Source: Candidatus Dormiibacterota bacterium (GTDB lineage Bacteria > Chloroflexota > Dormibacteria > Aeolococcales > Bog-877). Taken from it: a stretch of DNA of 61,589 nt. The translations under genes were made by a program, and so were the position numbers. Below the pieces are notes generated by a model. The model had not been told where the DNA came from. It saw only the letters and a program-made list of their open reading frames with translations, and ran no database searches. Location of the stretch: assembly GCA_027306595.1 (NCBI GenBank), contig DAHUZI010000133.1:1-61589 (forward strand). Reading direction: 5' to 3'. Positions 14,870 through 23,033 of the stretch are shown here, in pieces (within the stretch, counting starts at the first letter, position 1; each line of letters opens with the position of its first letter).

Positions 14870-14941
14870 AGCCCAGACCGGGATTTGAACCCGGGACCCC
14901 TTCCTTACCAAGGAAGTGCTCTGCCACTGAGCTATCTGGGC
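14870..14941 (-). tRNA. tRNA-Thr(GGT)
   Basis: Acceptor GCCCAGA pairs with TCTGGGC, the D arm contains AGCTCAGTGGCAGAGC, the anticodon loop reads TTGGTAA (anticodon GGT) and the T arm is GGGTTCAAATCCC. Discriminator base U; CCA is not encoded. It lies 4 nt downstream of tRNA-Tyr on the same strand. It is the probable integration target of the element in 1-14.7 kb. Confidence 0.95.
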
Positions 14942-14945
14942 GTGG

Positions 14946-15028
14946 TGGGCGGGAGAGGATTCGAACCCCTGTAGGCGTACGCCTGCTGATCTACAGTCAG
15001 CCCCGTTTGACCACTTCGGTACCCGCCC
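14946..15028 (-). tRNA. tRNA-Tyr(GTA)
   Basis: Class II tRNA with a long variable arm. Acceptor GGGCGGG pairs with CCCGCCC, the anticodon loop contains CTGTAGA (GTA), and the T arm contains GGTTCGAATCC. The bases after the discriminator read CCA (14943-14945), possibly by chance because the next tRNA starts there. Confidence 0.95.
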
Positions 15029-15048
15029 GCCACGAAGTATAGCGGGGG

Positions 15049-16002
15049 TCAGCCGGCCGTCTGGACCGCGAGCACCACCTTTCCGACCTTGCCGCCGGCC
15101 TCGAACCGCTCGTAGGCGCGGGCCGCCTCCGCGAGCGGCACTACCTCCTCCACCGGCACCGAAAGGCGCCCGCTCTCGAGCGCCGGGAGCAGCGCCGTCT
15201 CCACACCCCGGGCGGCCAGCGCCTTCTCCTCGAGCGGGCGTGCCCGCAGGGTCGACCCCCGGATCACTCCCCGCCGCCCCATGAGGTCGCCAAGGTTGAC
15301 CGGCGCCGTGGCGCCGGCGCCGATGCCGATCACGACGATTCGCCCCCCGGTGGCGAGGGCCCGCACGTCGCCCTCGAGGTTCGGGGCCCCGACCAGCTCG
15401 AGGATGACATCGAACGGCCCGGCGCTCACCCAGTCGTCCCCGGGGGCGAGGACGGTCGCCCCCAGGGCTGCGACCGCGGGCCGGGCCGCCTCCCGGCGGA
15501 CGGTCGCGCTCACCCGCGCTCCCAGCAGGCCGCCGACTTGGACGGCGGCCGTGCCGACCCCCCCCGCGGCGCCGTGAACGAGGAGCCGCTCGCCCGGCGC
15601 CAGGCCGGCCTGGGTGCACAGGGCGTCGTGGGCGGTGGTGAACGTCTCCGGGAACCCGCCGGCCGCCTCCCACCCGACCCCGTCGGGCACCGGCATCGCC
15701 ACCCGCTCGTGGATGAGCGCCAGCTCCGCCTGGCCGCCCCCCGCGAGCAGCCCCATCACCCGGTCGCCAAGGCGAAAGCGGCGGACCCCGGGACCGACGG
15801 CGGCGACCGTTCCCGCCATCTCCAGCCCCGGGACGTCCGGATCGGTCCCTGGGGGCGGGGGGTAGTGGCCCCGCCGCTGAAGGCGGTCGGCCCCGTTGAG
15901 TCCGGCGGCCGCCACTTGGACGAGGATCTCCCCCCCCGACGGGACGGGATCGCCACGGTCGCCGATCGTCACTCGGCCGTCGGCGAAGATCACGGCGCGC
16001 AT
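15049..16002 (-). CDS. NAD(P)H-quinone oxidoreductase-like zinc-free alcohol dehydrogenase, 317 aa
   Basis: A medium-chain dehydrogenase of the quinone oxidoreductase/PIG3 type: 'GGEILVQVAAAGLNGADRLQ' and 'PGLEMAGTVAAVGPGV' in the GroES-like domain, then the Rossmann motif 'VHGAAGGVGTAAVQ'. The catalytic-zinc cysteine and structural-zinc cysteines of true alcohol dehydrogenases are absent, so NADPH-dependent reduction of quinones or enones is expected. The start is ATG 16002, which has GGAG 7 nt upstream; the track start 39 nt earlier has no such site. It stands alone, divergent from pspA and next to tRNA-Tyr. Confidence 0.85.
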   Translation of the reverse strand: MRAVIFADGRVTIGDRGDPVPSGGEILVQVAAAGLNGADRLQRRGHYPPPPGTDPDVPGLEMAGTVAAVGPGVRRFRLGDRVMGLLAGGGQAELALIHERVAMPVPDGVGWEAAGGFPETFTTAHDALCTQAGLAPGERLLVHGAAGGVGTAAVQVGGLLGARVSATVRREAARPAVAALGATVLAPGDDWVSAGPFDVILELVGAPNLEGDVRALATGGRIVVIGIGAGATAPVNLGDLMGRRGVIRGSTLRARPLEEKALAARGVETALLPALESGRLSVPVEEVVPLAEAARAYERFEAGGKVGKVVLAVQTAG

Positions 16003-16063
16003 CGGTTCGCTCCATCCTGGGTCCGGCGCATGCTTCCCCACCGCTGGGCGGCGACCGGACGGC

Positions 16064-16069
16064 TAAGAT
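16064..16069 (+). promoter_or_regulatory. pspA promoter -10 (TAAGAT)
   Basis: TAAGAT lies 44 nt before the pspA ATG, leaving a short leader with AAGGAG 7 nt before the start. The same TAAGAT hexamer occurs upstream of the 20755 gene. No clear -35. Confidence 0.4.
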
Positions 16070-16113
16070 CGACGGCGGAGGCCGAGCGAGGCCCCGCCCA
16101 AAGGAGCCGATCG

Positions 16114-17241
16114 ATGAGCATCATGCGGCGCATGTCCGATGTCTTCCAGCAGAAGGTGTCCAAGGTACTCGATCGCGCCGAGGACCCAGTCGAGGCCATC
16201 GATCTCTCCTACCAGAAGCAGCTGGAGGCGCTCCAGCAGGTGCGCCGGAGCGTCGCCGAGGTCCTGACCTCGGAGAAGCGCCTCGAGATGCAGGCCGCCC
16301 AGCTGCAGCAGAGCCAGACCAAGCTCCAGGGACAGGCTCGCCTCGCCCTCCAACAGGGGCGGGAGGATCTCGCCAAGCTCGCCCTGACCCGGTCCCAGAC
16401 CGCCCAGTCCCAGCTCGACGGGCTCCAGCAGCAGATCCAGCAGATGAAGGACCAGGAGCAGAAGCTGGAGCTCACCGCCCAGAAGCTCCAGGCCAAGGTC
16501 GAGAGCTTCCGCACCCAGCGCGAGACGCTCAAGGCCCAGTACTCCGCCGCTCAGGCGTCCACCAAGATCGGCGAGGCGGTCACCGGGCTCTCCGACCAGA
16601 TGGCGGACGTGACGATGATGACGGAGCGGGCGCAGGATCGGATCACCCAGATGCAGGCGCGTGCATCGGCGATCGACCAGCTGGTGGACAGCGGCACCCT
16701 CGACCAGATCGGGATCAGCTCGGGGGACGACATCGACCGCCAGCTCCAGGCCAAGGTCACCGACTCCGCGGTCGACAGCCAGCTCGCCCAGATGCGCCAG
16801 GAGCTCTTGGCCGGCCCGGCCGCCCCCCGTCTCGGCGCCGCCGACCAAGGGGGGGCGACCGCCGCCACCAACGGGGCGCAGACCGCGGCGGTGGCGGCGG
16901 CTGAGGCGCAGCCGATCGGCGCCGTCGGCCAGCCGATCGTCGTGCGCATCCATGGCGAGGACCAGTTCCGGCTGGCGGCGGGCGAGCGGACCGAGCTCGA
17001 CGCGCTCGACCAGGGGATCGCGGCGGCGGTGGACGGGGGCGATGCCGCCGCGTTCCACACCGCGCTCGTCGCCATGCTGACCTTCGTGCGCTCCCACGGC
17101 GAGCGCCTGCCGGCGGACGGGCTGGTGGCCTCCGACGCGGTCCTCCCGTCCGATGACATGACGCTCGACGAGGCCAGGCAGCTGCTCGGCGACCAGGGCC
17201 GGGTGGTCGACGCCGCGGGCGGCGCCACCGCCGGCGCCTAA
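16114..17241 (+). CDS. pspA: PspA/IM30 family protein fused to a PspAA-like domain, 375 aa
   Basis: Residues ~1-225 are the long coiled coil of PspA/Vipp1, rich in Gln and starting 'MSIMRRMSDVFQQKVSKVLD'; this family coats and protects stressed membranes. After an Ala/Gly linker (~230-265), the last ~100 residues ('IVVRIHGEDQFRLAAGE', 'LVASDAVLPSDDMTLDEARQ') match the PspA-associated PspAA domain, normally a separate small gene downstream of pspA. The fusion is visible directly in one open frame. ATG 16114 has AAGGAG at the right spacing. The neighbourhood (RDD protein, PspAB, HtpX) is the known actinobacterial/chloroflexal Psp context. Confidence 0.9.
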   Translation: MSIMRRMSDVFQQKVSKVLDRAEDPVEAIDLSYQKQLEALQQVRRSVAEVLTSEKRLEMQAAQLQQSQTKLQGQARLALQQGREDLAKLALTRSQTAQSQLDGLQQQIQQMKDQEQKLELTAQKLQAKVESFRTQRETLKAQYSAAQASTKIGEAVTGLSDQMADVTMMTERAQDRITQMQARASAIDQLVDSGTLDQIGISSGDDIDRQLQAKVTDSAVDSQLAQMRQELLAGPAAPRLGAADQGGATAATNGAQTAAVAAAEAQPIGAVGQPIVVRIHGEDQFRLAAGERTELDALDQGIAAAVDGGDAAAFHTALVAMLTFVRSHGERLPADGLVASDAVLPSDDMTLDEARQLLGDQGRVVDAAGGATAGA

Positions 17242-17253
17242 GGCGCTCGGGGC

Positions 17254-17272
17254 GGGCCGGTCCGGCCGGCCC
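17254..17272 (+). terminator. GC-rich hairpin after pspA
   Basis: Perfect stem GGGCCGG/CCGGCCC with a 5-base loop, followed by TT only. Weak intrinsic terminator or stabilising hairpin between pspA and the RDD gene. Confidence 0.4.
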
Positions 17273-17293
17273 TTGGCTCGCTGAACGGGTTCC

Positions 17294-17944
17294 GTGGCCA
17301 CCCGGCCCGCGCTGCGCGCCTCCGACGCGGACCGAGATCGCGTCGCGACCGCGCTCGCCCACCATCACGCCGCCGGGCGCCTGAGCGTCGGCGAGTTCGA
17401 CGACCGGCTGGGCCGCGCCCTGACCGCGGTCACCGTGGCGGACCTCGATCGCCTGACGGCCGATCTGCCGGCGGTCACCGCCCCCGGCGCCCCGAGCGGG
17501 TGGGCGGCCCCGCTCGGCCCGCACCGGCCCGGGCCTGCGCCCGGCCTCGCCTACGCCGGGTTCTGGCTGCGGGCCGGGGCGCTGGGGCTGGACACGCTGG
17601 TCAGCGGGGTCCTGGTCGGGCTGCTCGACGTCGCCGGGGTGAAGGGACAGCCCATCGGCTGGGTCGCCATGGCCCTCTTCCCGCTGTACTTCGTGGCCGG
17701 CTGGGCGCTGGGCGCGACCCCCGGGATGCTCCCGATGGGCCTTCGGGTGCGGCGCGCCGAGGACGGGGGGCGGCCCGGGCTCGGGCGCGCGATCGCTCGC
17801 CTGGGCGGGTGGGTGATCACGACCTCATCGCTGGGGCTGGGCTTCGCGTGGGCCGCCTGGGACCCGCGTCGCCAGGGCTGGCACGATAAGGTCGCCGACA
17901 CCGTCGTGGTCCGGCGCCTGCCGGGCGACCGGCGCCGCCCCTAG
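17294..17944 (+). CDS. DUF1707 (SHOCT-like) plus RDD-family membrane protein, 216 aa
   Basis: Residues ~6-60 are a DUF1707 domain ('LRASDADRDRVATALAHHHA' and 'GRLSVGEFDDRLGRAL'). From residue ~85 comes an RDD membrane domain with about three to four transmembrane helices; 'GFWLRAGALGLDTLVSG' has the expected R and D, and 'RRQGWHDKVADTVVV' is the typical RDD end. The biochemical role of such proteins is unclear; co-occurrence with pspA suggests an envelope-stress function. GTG start; convergent with pspAB 22 nt away. Confidence 0.85.
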   Translation: MATRPALRASDADRDRVATALAHHHAAGRLSVGEFDDRLGRALTAVTVADLDRLTADLPAVTAPGAPSGWAAPLGPHRPGPAPGLAYAGFWLRAGALGLDTLVSGVLVGLLDVAGVKGQPIGWVAMALFPLYFVAGWALGATPGMLPMGLRVRRAEDGGRPGLGRAIARLGGWVITTSSLGLGFAWAAWDPRRQGWHDKVADTVVVRRLPGDRRRP

Positions 17945-17966
17945 CCGGCGCGGCCCCAGCCCCGGA

Positions 17967-18611
17967 TCAGATCGGCGCGCCCCAGAGGGCGAACCAGCGC
18001 TCCAGCTGGGGCTCGACCGGGAGCTCGCCCTTGGCGAGCGCCGCCAGCCGCAGCTCGGCCGGGTTGTCGCGCCGGTGGAGGTCGGTGGGCACGAAGGGGT
18101 AGAAGGTCGCCTGCTTGTACCCATACACCCAGTAGACGGGCTGGGCGCCCTGCTGGAAGCGGAACACCGCAGCCAGCAGGCTGTCCCCCATCCCCTCGTC
18201 CAGCAGGTTCTGGGCCAGCCCGTGGAGCGCCGCCAGGGTGGCCTGGAGCTCGCCGCCGCCGATCACGAGCCAGTCGAAGCCCAGCTCGTCGGTATGCCGA
18301 TCGATCGCCAGCTTGCCGCTCGGGCCGCCGTCGGCCGCCGGCACCGCTGCCCCCGCGGGGGCCGGCAGGGCGCCGGGGCCGAGGAGGTCATCCTCGGCGG
18401 TCGACTCCTGGCTCACCATCGCCACGGCATCGGCCTGGATCTGGCTGAACTTGCCCGGTGGCAGCTGCTTGAAGACGATCGCCGCCCGCCCCGCCCAGTG
18501 CAGATCGCCTGCGGTCTCGAGGGTGATCCCGGCGGTGCTCATCGCGAAGAGCCGATCCTCGTTCGAGGGCGGCAGCTTCGTGCGTCCGAGGAGGCTGTCG
18601 AGGAATCCCAT
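17967..18611 (-). CDS. pspAB: PspA-associated protein PspAB, 214 aa
   Basis: Start 'MGFLDSLLGRTKLPP', the 'FDWLVIGGGELQATLAALHG' segment, 'YKQATFYPFVPT' and the end 'LPVEPQLERWFALWGAPI' are the signature of the PspAB family linked to PspA and HtpX. It is soluble, and its molecular function is not established; it is believed to work with PspA and the membrane protease. A 20-residue Ala/Pro/Gly insert near residue 80-95 is a linker. It lies 24 nt downstream of htpX and is probably in one transcript with it. Confidence 0.85.
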   Translation of the reverse strand: MGFLDSLLGRTKLPPSNEDRLFAMSTAGITLETAGDLHWAGRAAIVFKQLPPGKFSQIQADAVAMVSQESTAEDDLLGPGALPAPAGAAVPAADGGPSGKLAIDRHTDELGFDWLVIGGGELQATLAALHGLAQNLLDEGMGDSLLAAVFRFQQGAQPVYWVYGYKQATFYPFVPTDLHRRDNPAELRLAALAKGELPVEPQLERWFALWGAPI

Positions 18612-18635
18612 CGCCGCCTGCGCCCGCGACCGCCG

Positions 18636-19553
18636 TCAGTGGGACAGCCGCCGCTCCAGCTCCTGCAGCCGCAGGACCCGGTGCTCGACCGAGGGGTGGG
18701 TGGAGAAGACCTCCGCCAGCGAGCCCTTGACGCTGGCGGGGACGAACATCAGGGCGTTGGCGGTCTGCATCTGGCGCAGGTCCTGGCTCGGGATCCGCTC
18801 CATCCGCCCGCTGATCTTGAGGAGGGCGGAGGCCAAGAGGGCGGGCTCCTGGGTGATCACCGCCGAGCCCCGGTCGGCCGCGTACTCCCGGTAGCGGGAG
18901 AGGGTGCGGATGAGCACGAAGCTGATCGCCCACACCACGGCCGCCACCAGCACGATGAGGATGAACGACCCGCCCTCGCTGCTCTGGCCCCGGCCCCGTC
19001 CGCCGTATCCGCCGCCATACCCGAGTCCGCCGCCGAACCAGAGCGAGGACTGGACGATGAAGGCGGCGATGGTGGCGAAGAAGCTCGCCATCGCCATGAC
19101 CCGCATGTCGCGGTGGATGACGTGGCTCAGCTCGTGGGCGAGCACCGCCTCCATCTCCCGGGGCTCGAGCTGCTCCAGGATCCCGGTGGTCACCGCCACC
19201 AGCGCGTGCTTGGGGTTGCGGCCGGTGGCGAGCGCGTTCGGAACCCGGCTCTGGATGATCGCCACCTTCGGCATCGGGATGTCGGTCATCTGGGCCAGCC
19301 GCTGCACGGTGGCGTGGAGCTGCGGCGCCTCGCTCTCGGTCACCTCCCTGGCCCCCAGCGTGGCCAGGATCAGCTTGTCGGAGAACGCGTATTGGACCCC
19401 AAGGAGGACGACGGCGATGACGACGATCCCCGCCACCGGCACGCCAACCCTGAGGAGCACCCCGACGAACACGAGGTAGAGGACGGCGAGGAGGAGCATC
19501 GTGAAGAACATGCGCAGGGTGAGGCCGTGGTCGGTGCCGATCGATCGCTTCAT
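18636..19553 (-). CDS. htpX: HtpX-like M48 zinc metalloprotease, 305 aa
   Basis: The zinc site 'LAHELSHVIHRD' (HExxH) is followed about 65 residues later by 'REYAADRGSA', which supplies the third ligand. Two N-terminal transmembrane helices ('FFTMLLLAVLYLVFVGVLL', 'VAGIVVIAVVLLGVQ') and two more after the active site fit HtpX. The family degrades damaged membrane proteins in envelope stress. The start is ATG 19553, with a TATAAG sequence 6 nt upstream, so the message may be leaderless; the 53-codon extension in the track is read-through. A Gly/Tyr-rich loop separates the two helical hairpins. Confidence 0.92.
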   Translation of the reverse strand: MKRSIGTDHGLTLRMFFTMLLLAVLYLVFVGVLLRVGVPVAGIVVIAVVLLGVQYAFSDKLILATLGAREVTESEAPQLHATVQRLAQMTDIPMPKVAIIQSRVPNALATGRNPKHALVAVTTGILEQLEPREMEAVLAHELSHVIHRDMRVMAMASFFATIAAFIVQSSLWFGGGLGYGGGYGGRGRGQSSEGGSFILIVLVAAVVWAISFVLIRTLSRYREYAADRGSAVITQEPALLASALLKISGRMERIPSQDLRQMQTANALMFVPASVKGSLAEVFSTHPSVEHRVLRLQELERRLSH

Positions 19554-19710
19554 GCCCCCCTTATACCCGTTTCGGGATCGCCCCAGCAGCGGCGATCCCC
19601 GGCGCGGCCGGCGCCGCCTTGACGGCGCCGGGCCGGCGTGGGTAGATAGGCCCACCCGGGCGGCCGCCGCCGATCCCACCCCCGCGGCCCGGGCGAGAGG
19701 GGACGGGCCC

Positions 19711-20577
19711 ATGCCGCGATCGACCGCCAGCCTGCGCCAGATCGGCCTGGTGCCGGTCCCCCAGCGTCCCGCCGATCGCGATCCCCTGGTCGCCTACCTC
19801 CATGCGCTGAGCCCCGCGAGCCGGCGGGCCCAGGCCGAGGCCCTCCAGGTCATCGCCAGCGTCGCGACCCGGGGCGCGTGCGCGGCCGAGACGGTGCCCT
19901 GGGAGCACTGGCGCGCCCACCACACCGAGGCGGTGACCGGGTGGCTCGGCCGCAAGTACCGGCCGGCGACGGTCGAGCGCCATCTGGGGGCCCTGCGCGG
20001 GGTCCTGCGGCAGGCGTGGTGCCTGCGGCTGATGGACGCCGCCGCGTACTACCGGGCCGCCGCCCTGCCCGGTCCGGACGGTCGCCCCCAGCGCGCGCTC
20101 GGCCAGGGGGAGCTGCGCGCCCTGCTCTCCGCCTGCGGGGCCGATCCCGGTCCCGCCGGCCGCCGCGATGCCGCCCTCGTGTGGCTGCTCTTCCGCAGCG
20201 GGCTGCGTGGCTCGGAGGTCGTGGGGCTCGATGCCGCCGACGTGGACCCACGCCGCCGGCTCCTCGCGCTGGCGGGCGGGTCGGCCGAGGTCTCGCCCCG
20301 CCGGGTCCTCCTCTCCCCCGCCGCGTGGGCGTCGCTCTCGGCGTGGCTCCCCCTGCGGGCTGCCGCCGAGCCCGCCCTCCTCCAGCTGGTTGAGGACGGG
20401 GCGGTGCGGGCCCAGCGGCTCAGCCGGCGCCATCTGTCCCAGCTGATCCGGTCGCGGGCGGCGGCGGCCGGCCTCCAGCGGCCCGCGGTCCTCGCCGCCT
20501 ATTCCCCACCACCCCGCCGGATCCCGACCGCGCAGGCGCCGCCAGCGGCGACCGCCTCCACGGCGGGGCGCCGGTAA
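19711..20577 (+). pseudogene. C-terminally truncated tyrosine recombinase, 288 aa
   Basis: The core-binding domain (res ~25-115, 'KYRPATVERHLGALRGVL') and the first catalytic Arg ('FRSGLRGSEVVGLDAADV') are clear. The frame then runs into 'RSRAAAAGLQRP' and a Pro/Ala tail and stops before the HxxR, second His and Tyr that catalysis needs; the Lys loop is also missing. I find no continuation in the other plus frames. It may be a relic of another element next to the htpX locus, or a recombinase-derived DNA-binding protein. ATG 19711 is chosen as the first start in frame after the htpX promoter. Confidence 0.65.
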
Positions 20578-20754
20578 GATCTCACCCGGTGCCACACCCG
20601 CCCCCTTCCACCCGCCGCGCTGGGGCCCTGGCCCCAGCCGCCTCGCCCCGCCGCGCGAGCGCCCAGGCCGTGCAGCTCGCCTCTCCCCCAAACCGACCGC
20701 GCCCCGCGCGGCCCGCAAGCCCCAGCTGACCTGTCATCGGAGGATCCCCGCCCC

Positions 20755-21018
20755 ATGCTCCACCTCATCGCCTTCATCGTCATCGGTGTCGTCATCGGCG
20801 CCTTCTTCATCCGCGGCCAGAGCGGCGTCCCCGCGGCGACGCGGGTGATCGGTGGCCTGGTCGGGTCGCTCGCCGGCGGCTACATCGCGCTGGCCATCCT
20901 CGGCCAGTCGCACACCAGCGGGAAGTACGGCTCGCTCCTGGTCGCCATCGTCCTCGCCCTGATCCTGTCGCTGGTCGCGGCTCAGATGACGGGCGGCGCC
21001 CAGGCCGTGCGCCGCTGA
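20755..21018 (+). CDS. GlsB/YeaQ/YmgE-type small membrane protein, 87 aa
   Basis: Three hydrophobic helices ('LIAFIVIGVVIGAFF', 'GGLVGSLAGGYIALAIL', 'LLVAIVLALILSLVAA') with Gly-rich turns match the transglycosylase-associated/YeaQ family of stress-linked membrane proteins; the helix count and length fit, the exact family is likely but not certain. GGAGG lies upstream of the ATG. A TAAGAT -10-like box at 20575-20580 would give a ~165-nt leader, in which I see nothing else. Convergent with ribF 21 nt away. Confidence 0.65.
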   Translation: MLHLIAFIVIGVVIGAFFIRGQSGVPAATRVIGGLVGSLAGGYIALAILGQSHTSGKYGSLLVAIVLALILSLVAAQMTGGAQAVRR

Positions 21019-21039
21019 CCCTCGGGGCTTGTCCCCGCC

Positions 21040-21990
21040 TCAGGCCTCCGGGGGCGGGGCGGCGGCCAGCAGGGCCCGCGCGGCGCGCGCGTCCCGTCCG
21101 ATCTGTCCGCGGAGCGCGGCCTCGTCCGGGAACCGCTCCTCGGCCCGCAGCCGCTGGACGAAGACCGTCTCCAGCCAGGTCCCGTAGAGGTCGCCGGGAT
21201 CGTCGAGGCAGTGCGCCTCGACCTGGACGGGGCCGCCGCCGAAGTGGGGGCGAACGCCCACGTTCGCGACCGCCGGGCGGAACCCCGCGCCCGCCCACCT
21301 GACCCAGACGGCGTAGACCCCGAAGGCGGGGAGCAGCTGCTCGGGCCTGACCCCAAGGTTGGCGGTCGGGAAGCCGAGGCGGGTCGCGACCCGCTCGCCC
21401 CGGACCACCGGCCCGGCGAGCCCGAACGGCCGCCCCAGCAGGCCGGTCGCCTCGTCCAACCGGCCGGCCGCGAGGGCGGCGCGGATCCGCGTGCTGCTGA
21501 CCCGCTCGCCACCGGCCTCGACCGCCTGGAGCTCGTCGACCCAGAAGCCGCGCCGGGCCCCGTGGGCCGCCAGGACCTCCGGGGTGCCGTGGCGGCGATG
21601 CCCCATCGCGAACCCGGGGCCGACGAGCAGCCCTCGGAGCCGGTGGCGGGCCAGCAGGCGATCGCAGAACTCCCCGGCGGTCAGCCGGCTCACCGCTTCG
21701 GAGAACTCGATCACCTGGAGGCGGTCCACCCCGAGCGCGGCGAGGCGCAGGCGCCGGGCGTCGGGCACCGTGATCAGCTGCGGCGCCCGTTCCGGGGCCA
21801 GCACCTGGAGGGGATGGGGTTCGAAGACGACGCAGAGGCTGCGGGCCCCAGCCGCCCGGGCGCGCCGCCGCAGCTCGGCGATCACCGCCTGGTGGCCGAG
21901 ATGCACGCCGTCGAAGTTCCCGACCGTGGCGACGACCGGGTCGCCGTCCGCGGTCGGCCCGGGGCCGGGGAGCCCGAACCGCACCTCCAC
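21040..21990 (-). CDS. ribF: bifunctional riboflavin kinase / FAD synthetase, 316 aa
   Basis: Converts riboflavin to FMN and FMN to FAD in the cytoplasm. The N-terminal FAD synthetase domain shows 'ATVGNFDGVHLGHQAVIAEL' and 'VVFEPHPLQVL'. The C-terminal flavokinase shows 'LGFPTANLGVRPEQLLPAFG' and 'DLYGTWLETVFVQRLRAEER'. Length is normal for the two-domain enzyme. GTG start 50 nt downstream of truB, so it is the last gene of the rimP-nusA-infB operon. Confidence 0.95.
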   Translation of the reverse strand: MEVRFGLPGPGPTADGDPVVATVGNFDGVHLGHQAVIAELRRRARAAGARSLCVVFEPHPLQVLAPERAPQLITVPDARRLRLAALGVDRLQVIEFSEAVSRLTAGEFCDRLLARHRLRGLLVGPGFAMGHRRHGTPEVLAAHGARRGFWVDELQAVEAGGERVSSTRIRAALAAGRLDEATGLLGRPFGLAGPVVRGERVATRLGFPTANLGVRPEQLLPAFGVYAVWVRWAGAGFRPAVANVGVRPHFGGGPVQVEAHCLDDPGDLYGTWLETVFVQRLRAEERFPDEAALRGQIGRDARAARALLAAAPPPEA

Positions 21991-22040
21991 GGTCAGCCGG
22001 CTCCGGCGGCGAACGCCGCCTCAGGCACCGGTCGGCCCCG

Positions 22041-23033
22041 TCAGCCGCCGAGCGGCGCGAGGACCTTGAGCGGCCGGAAGTGGCCGCCGTGGACCTCCCC
22101 GACGGCGAGCAGCCGGCCATCGAGCCCGTGAGCCCGGACGACCGTGCCTGGCGCCAGGGGCCCGGGCCGCGGCAGCCACGCCCCGCCGCCCCGGCGCACC
22201 ACCATCGCCGCGGCCGGCAGGAGATCCACCCGGGGCAGGGATGCGAGCGCCGCCTCGGGGGGCAGCAGGAAGGCGAAGGGGTCGGGGGCGACCTCGAGAT
22301 CGGCGAGGGCGACCGCGTCCGCCAGCCGGAAGGGCCCATAGCTGGTGCGCTCGAGCCAGCCGAGGAGCCCGCCCGTCCCCAGCCGCTCGCCGAGATCGGT
22401 CGCCAGAACCCGCAGGTAGGTGCCGCGCCCGCAGGTCACCTCCACCTCGGCCTCGGCCACCGGCCCGGGGCGGAAGGCGAGCAGGGTTGCCCGGTGGATG
22501 TCGACGGGCCGGGCGCGGCGCTCGACCTCCACCCCGGCGCGGGCGAGCTCGTAGAGGTGGCGGCCCTCGTGGCGGACCGCCGAGTGCATCGGCGGCACCT
22601 GCTCGATCCGACCGAGAAAGGTGGACAGGGCGGCCTCAACCCCCTCGCTCGTGAGCTGGGCGGCGCTGGAGCCGGGGACGACCGTGCCCTCAAGGTCGCC
22701 GGTCTCGCTGCGCTCCCCGAGGCGGATCACCGCGTGGTAGGTCTTCGGCTCCTCGAGGAGGTACTCGACCAGGCGAGTCGCCCGGCCCAGGAAGAGCGGC
22801 AGCACCCCGGTCGCGACCGGGTCCAGCGTCCCCGCATGGCCCACGTGCCGCTCGTCGAAGACCCGGCGGACCGCGCGGACGACCTGGAACGAGGTGAGCC
22901 CGGCCGGTTTGGCGACGTTGAGGACGCCGGTGACGACGGGGCGCGGTCCGGCCGACCGCCGCCGCTGCGTCGGGGCCGCGTGCTCCGGGCCGGCCGGAGC
23001 CGGCCGGCCCTGGCCCTCGGTCTCGGCGCTCAC
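22041..23033 (-). CDS. truB: tRNA pseudouridine-55 synthase, 330 aa
   Basis: Makes pseudouridine 55 in the T loop of tRNAs. Motif II 'GHAGTLDPVATGVLPLFLG' contains the catalytic Asp; 'LNVAKPAGLTSFQVVRAVRR' and 'VTCGRGTYLRVLATDLG' are also conserved. GTG 23033 is used because it overlaps the nrnA stop (GTGA) and removes a long spurious extension. The first 35 residues are a Pro/Arg-rich non-conserved leader. The C-terminal PUA-like part is short. Confidence 0.95.
   Translation of the reverse strand: MSAETEGQGRPAPAGPEHAAPTQRRRSAGPRPVVTGVLNVAKPAGLTSFQVVRAVRRVFDERHVGHAGTLDPVATGVLPLFLGRATRLVEYLLEEPKTYHAVIRLGERSETGDLEGTVVPGSSAAQLTSEGVEAALSTFLGRIEQVPPMHSAVRHEGRHLYELARAGVEVERRARPVDIHRATLLAFRPGPVAEAEVEVTCGRGTYLRVLATDLGERLGTGGLLGWLERTSYGPFRLADAVALADLEVAPDPFAFLLPPEAALASLPRVDLLPAAAMVVRRGGGAWLPRPGPLAPGTVVRAHGLDGRLLAVGEVHGGHFRPLKVLAPLGG

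Noticed and set aside
1-14870. Far attachment repeat of the element inside the window
   Set aside because: No second copy of the tRNA-Thr 3' sequence was found between 1 and 14.7 kb; the element probably extends beyond position 1.
14943-14946. Encoded CCA end of tRNA-Tyr
   Set aside because: The other two tRNAs lack CCA, and the three bases coincide with the short gap to tRNA-Thr, so chance is likely.
15538-16113. 192-codon N-terminal extension of pspA in the ORF track
   Set aside because: It is antisense to the oxidoreductase gene; ATG 16114 has AAGGAG and the canonical PspA N-terminus.
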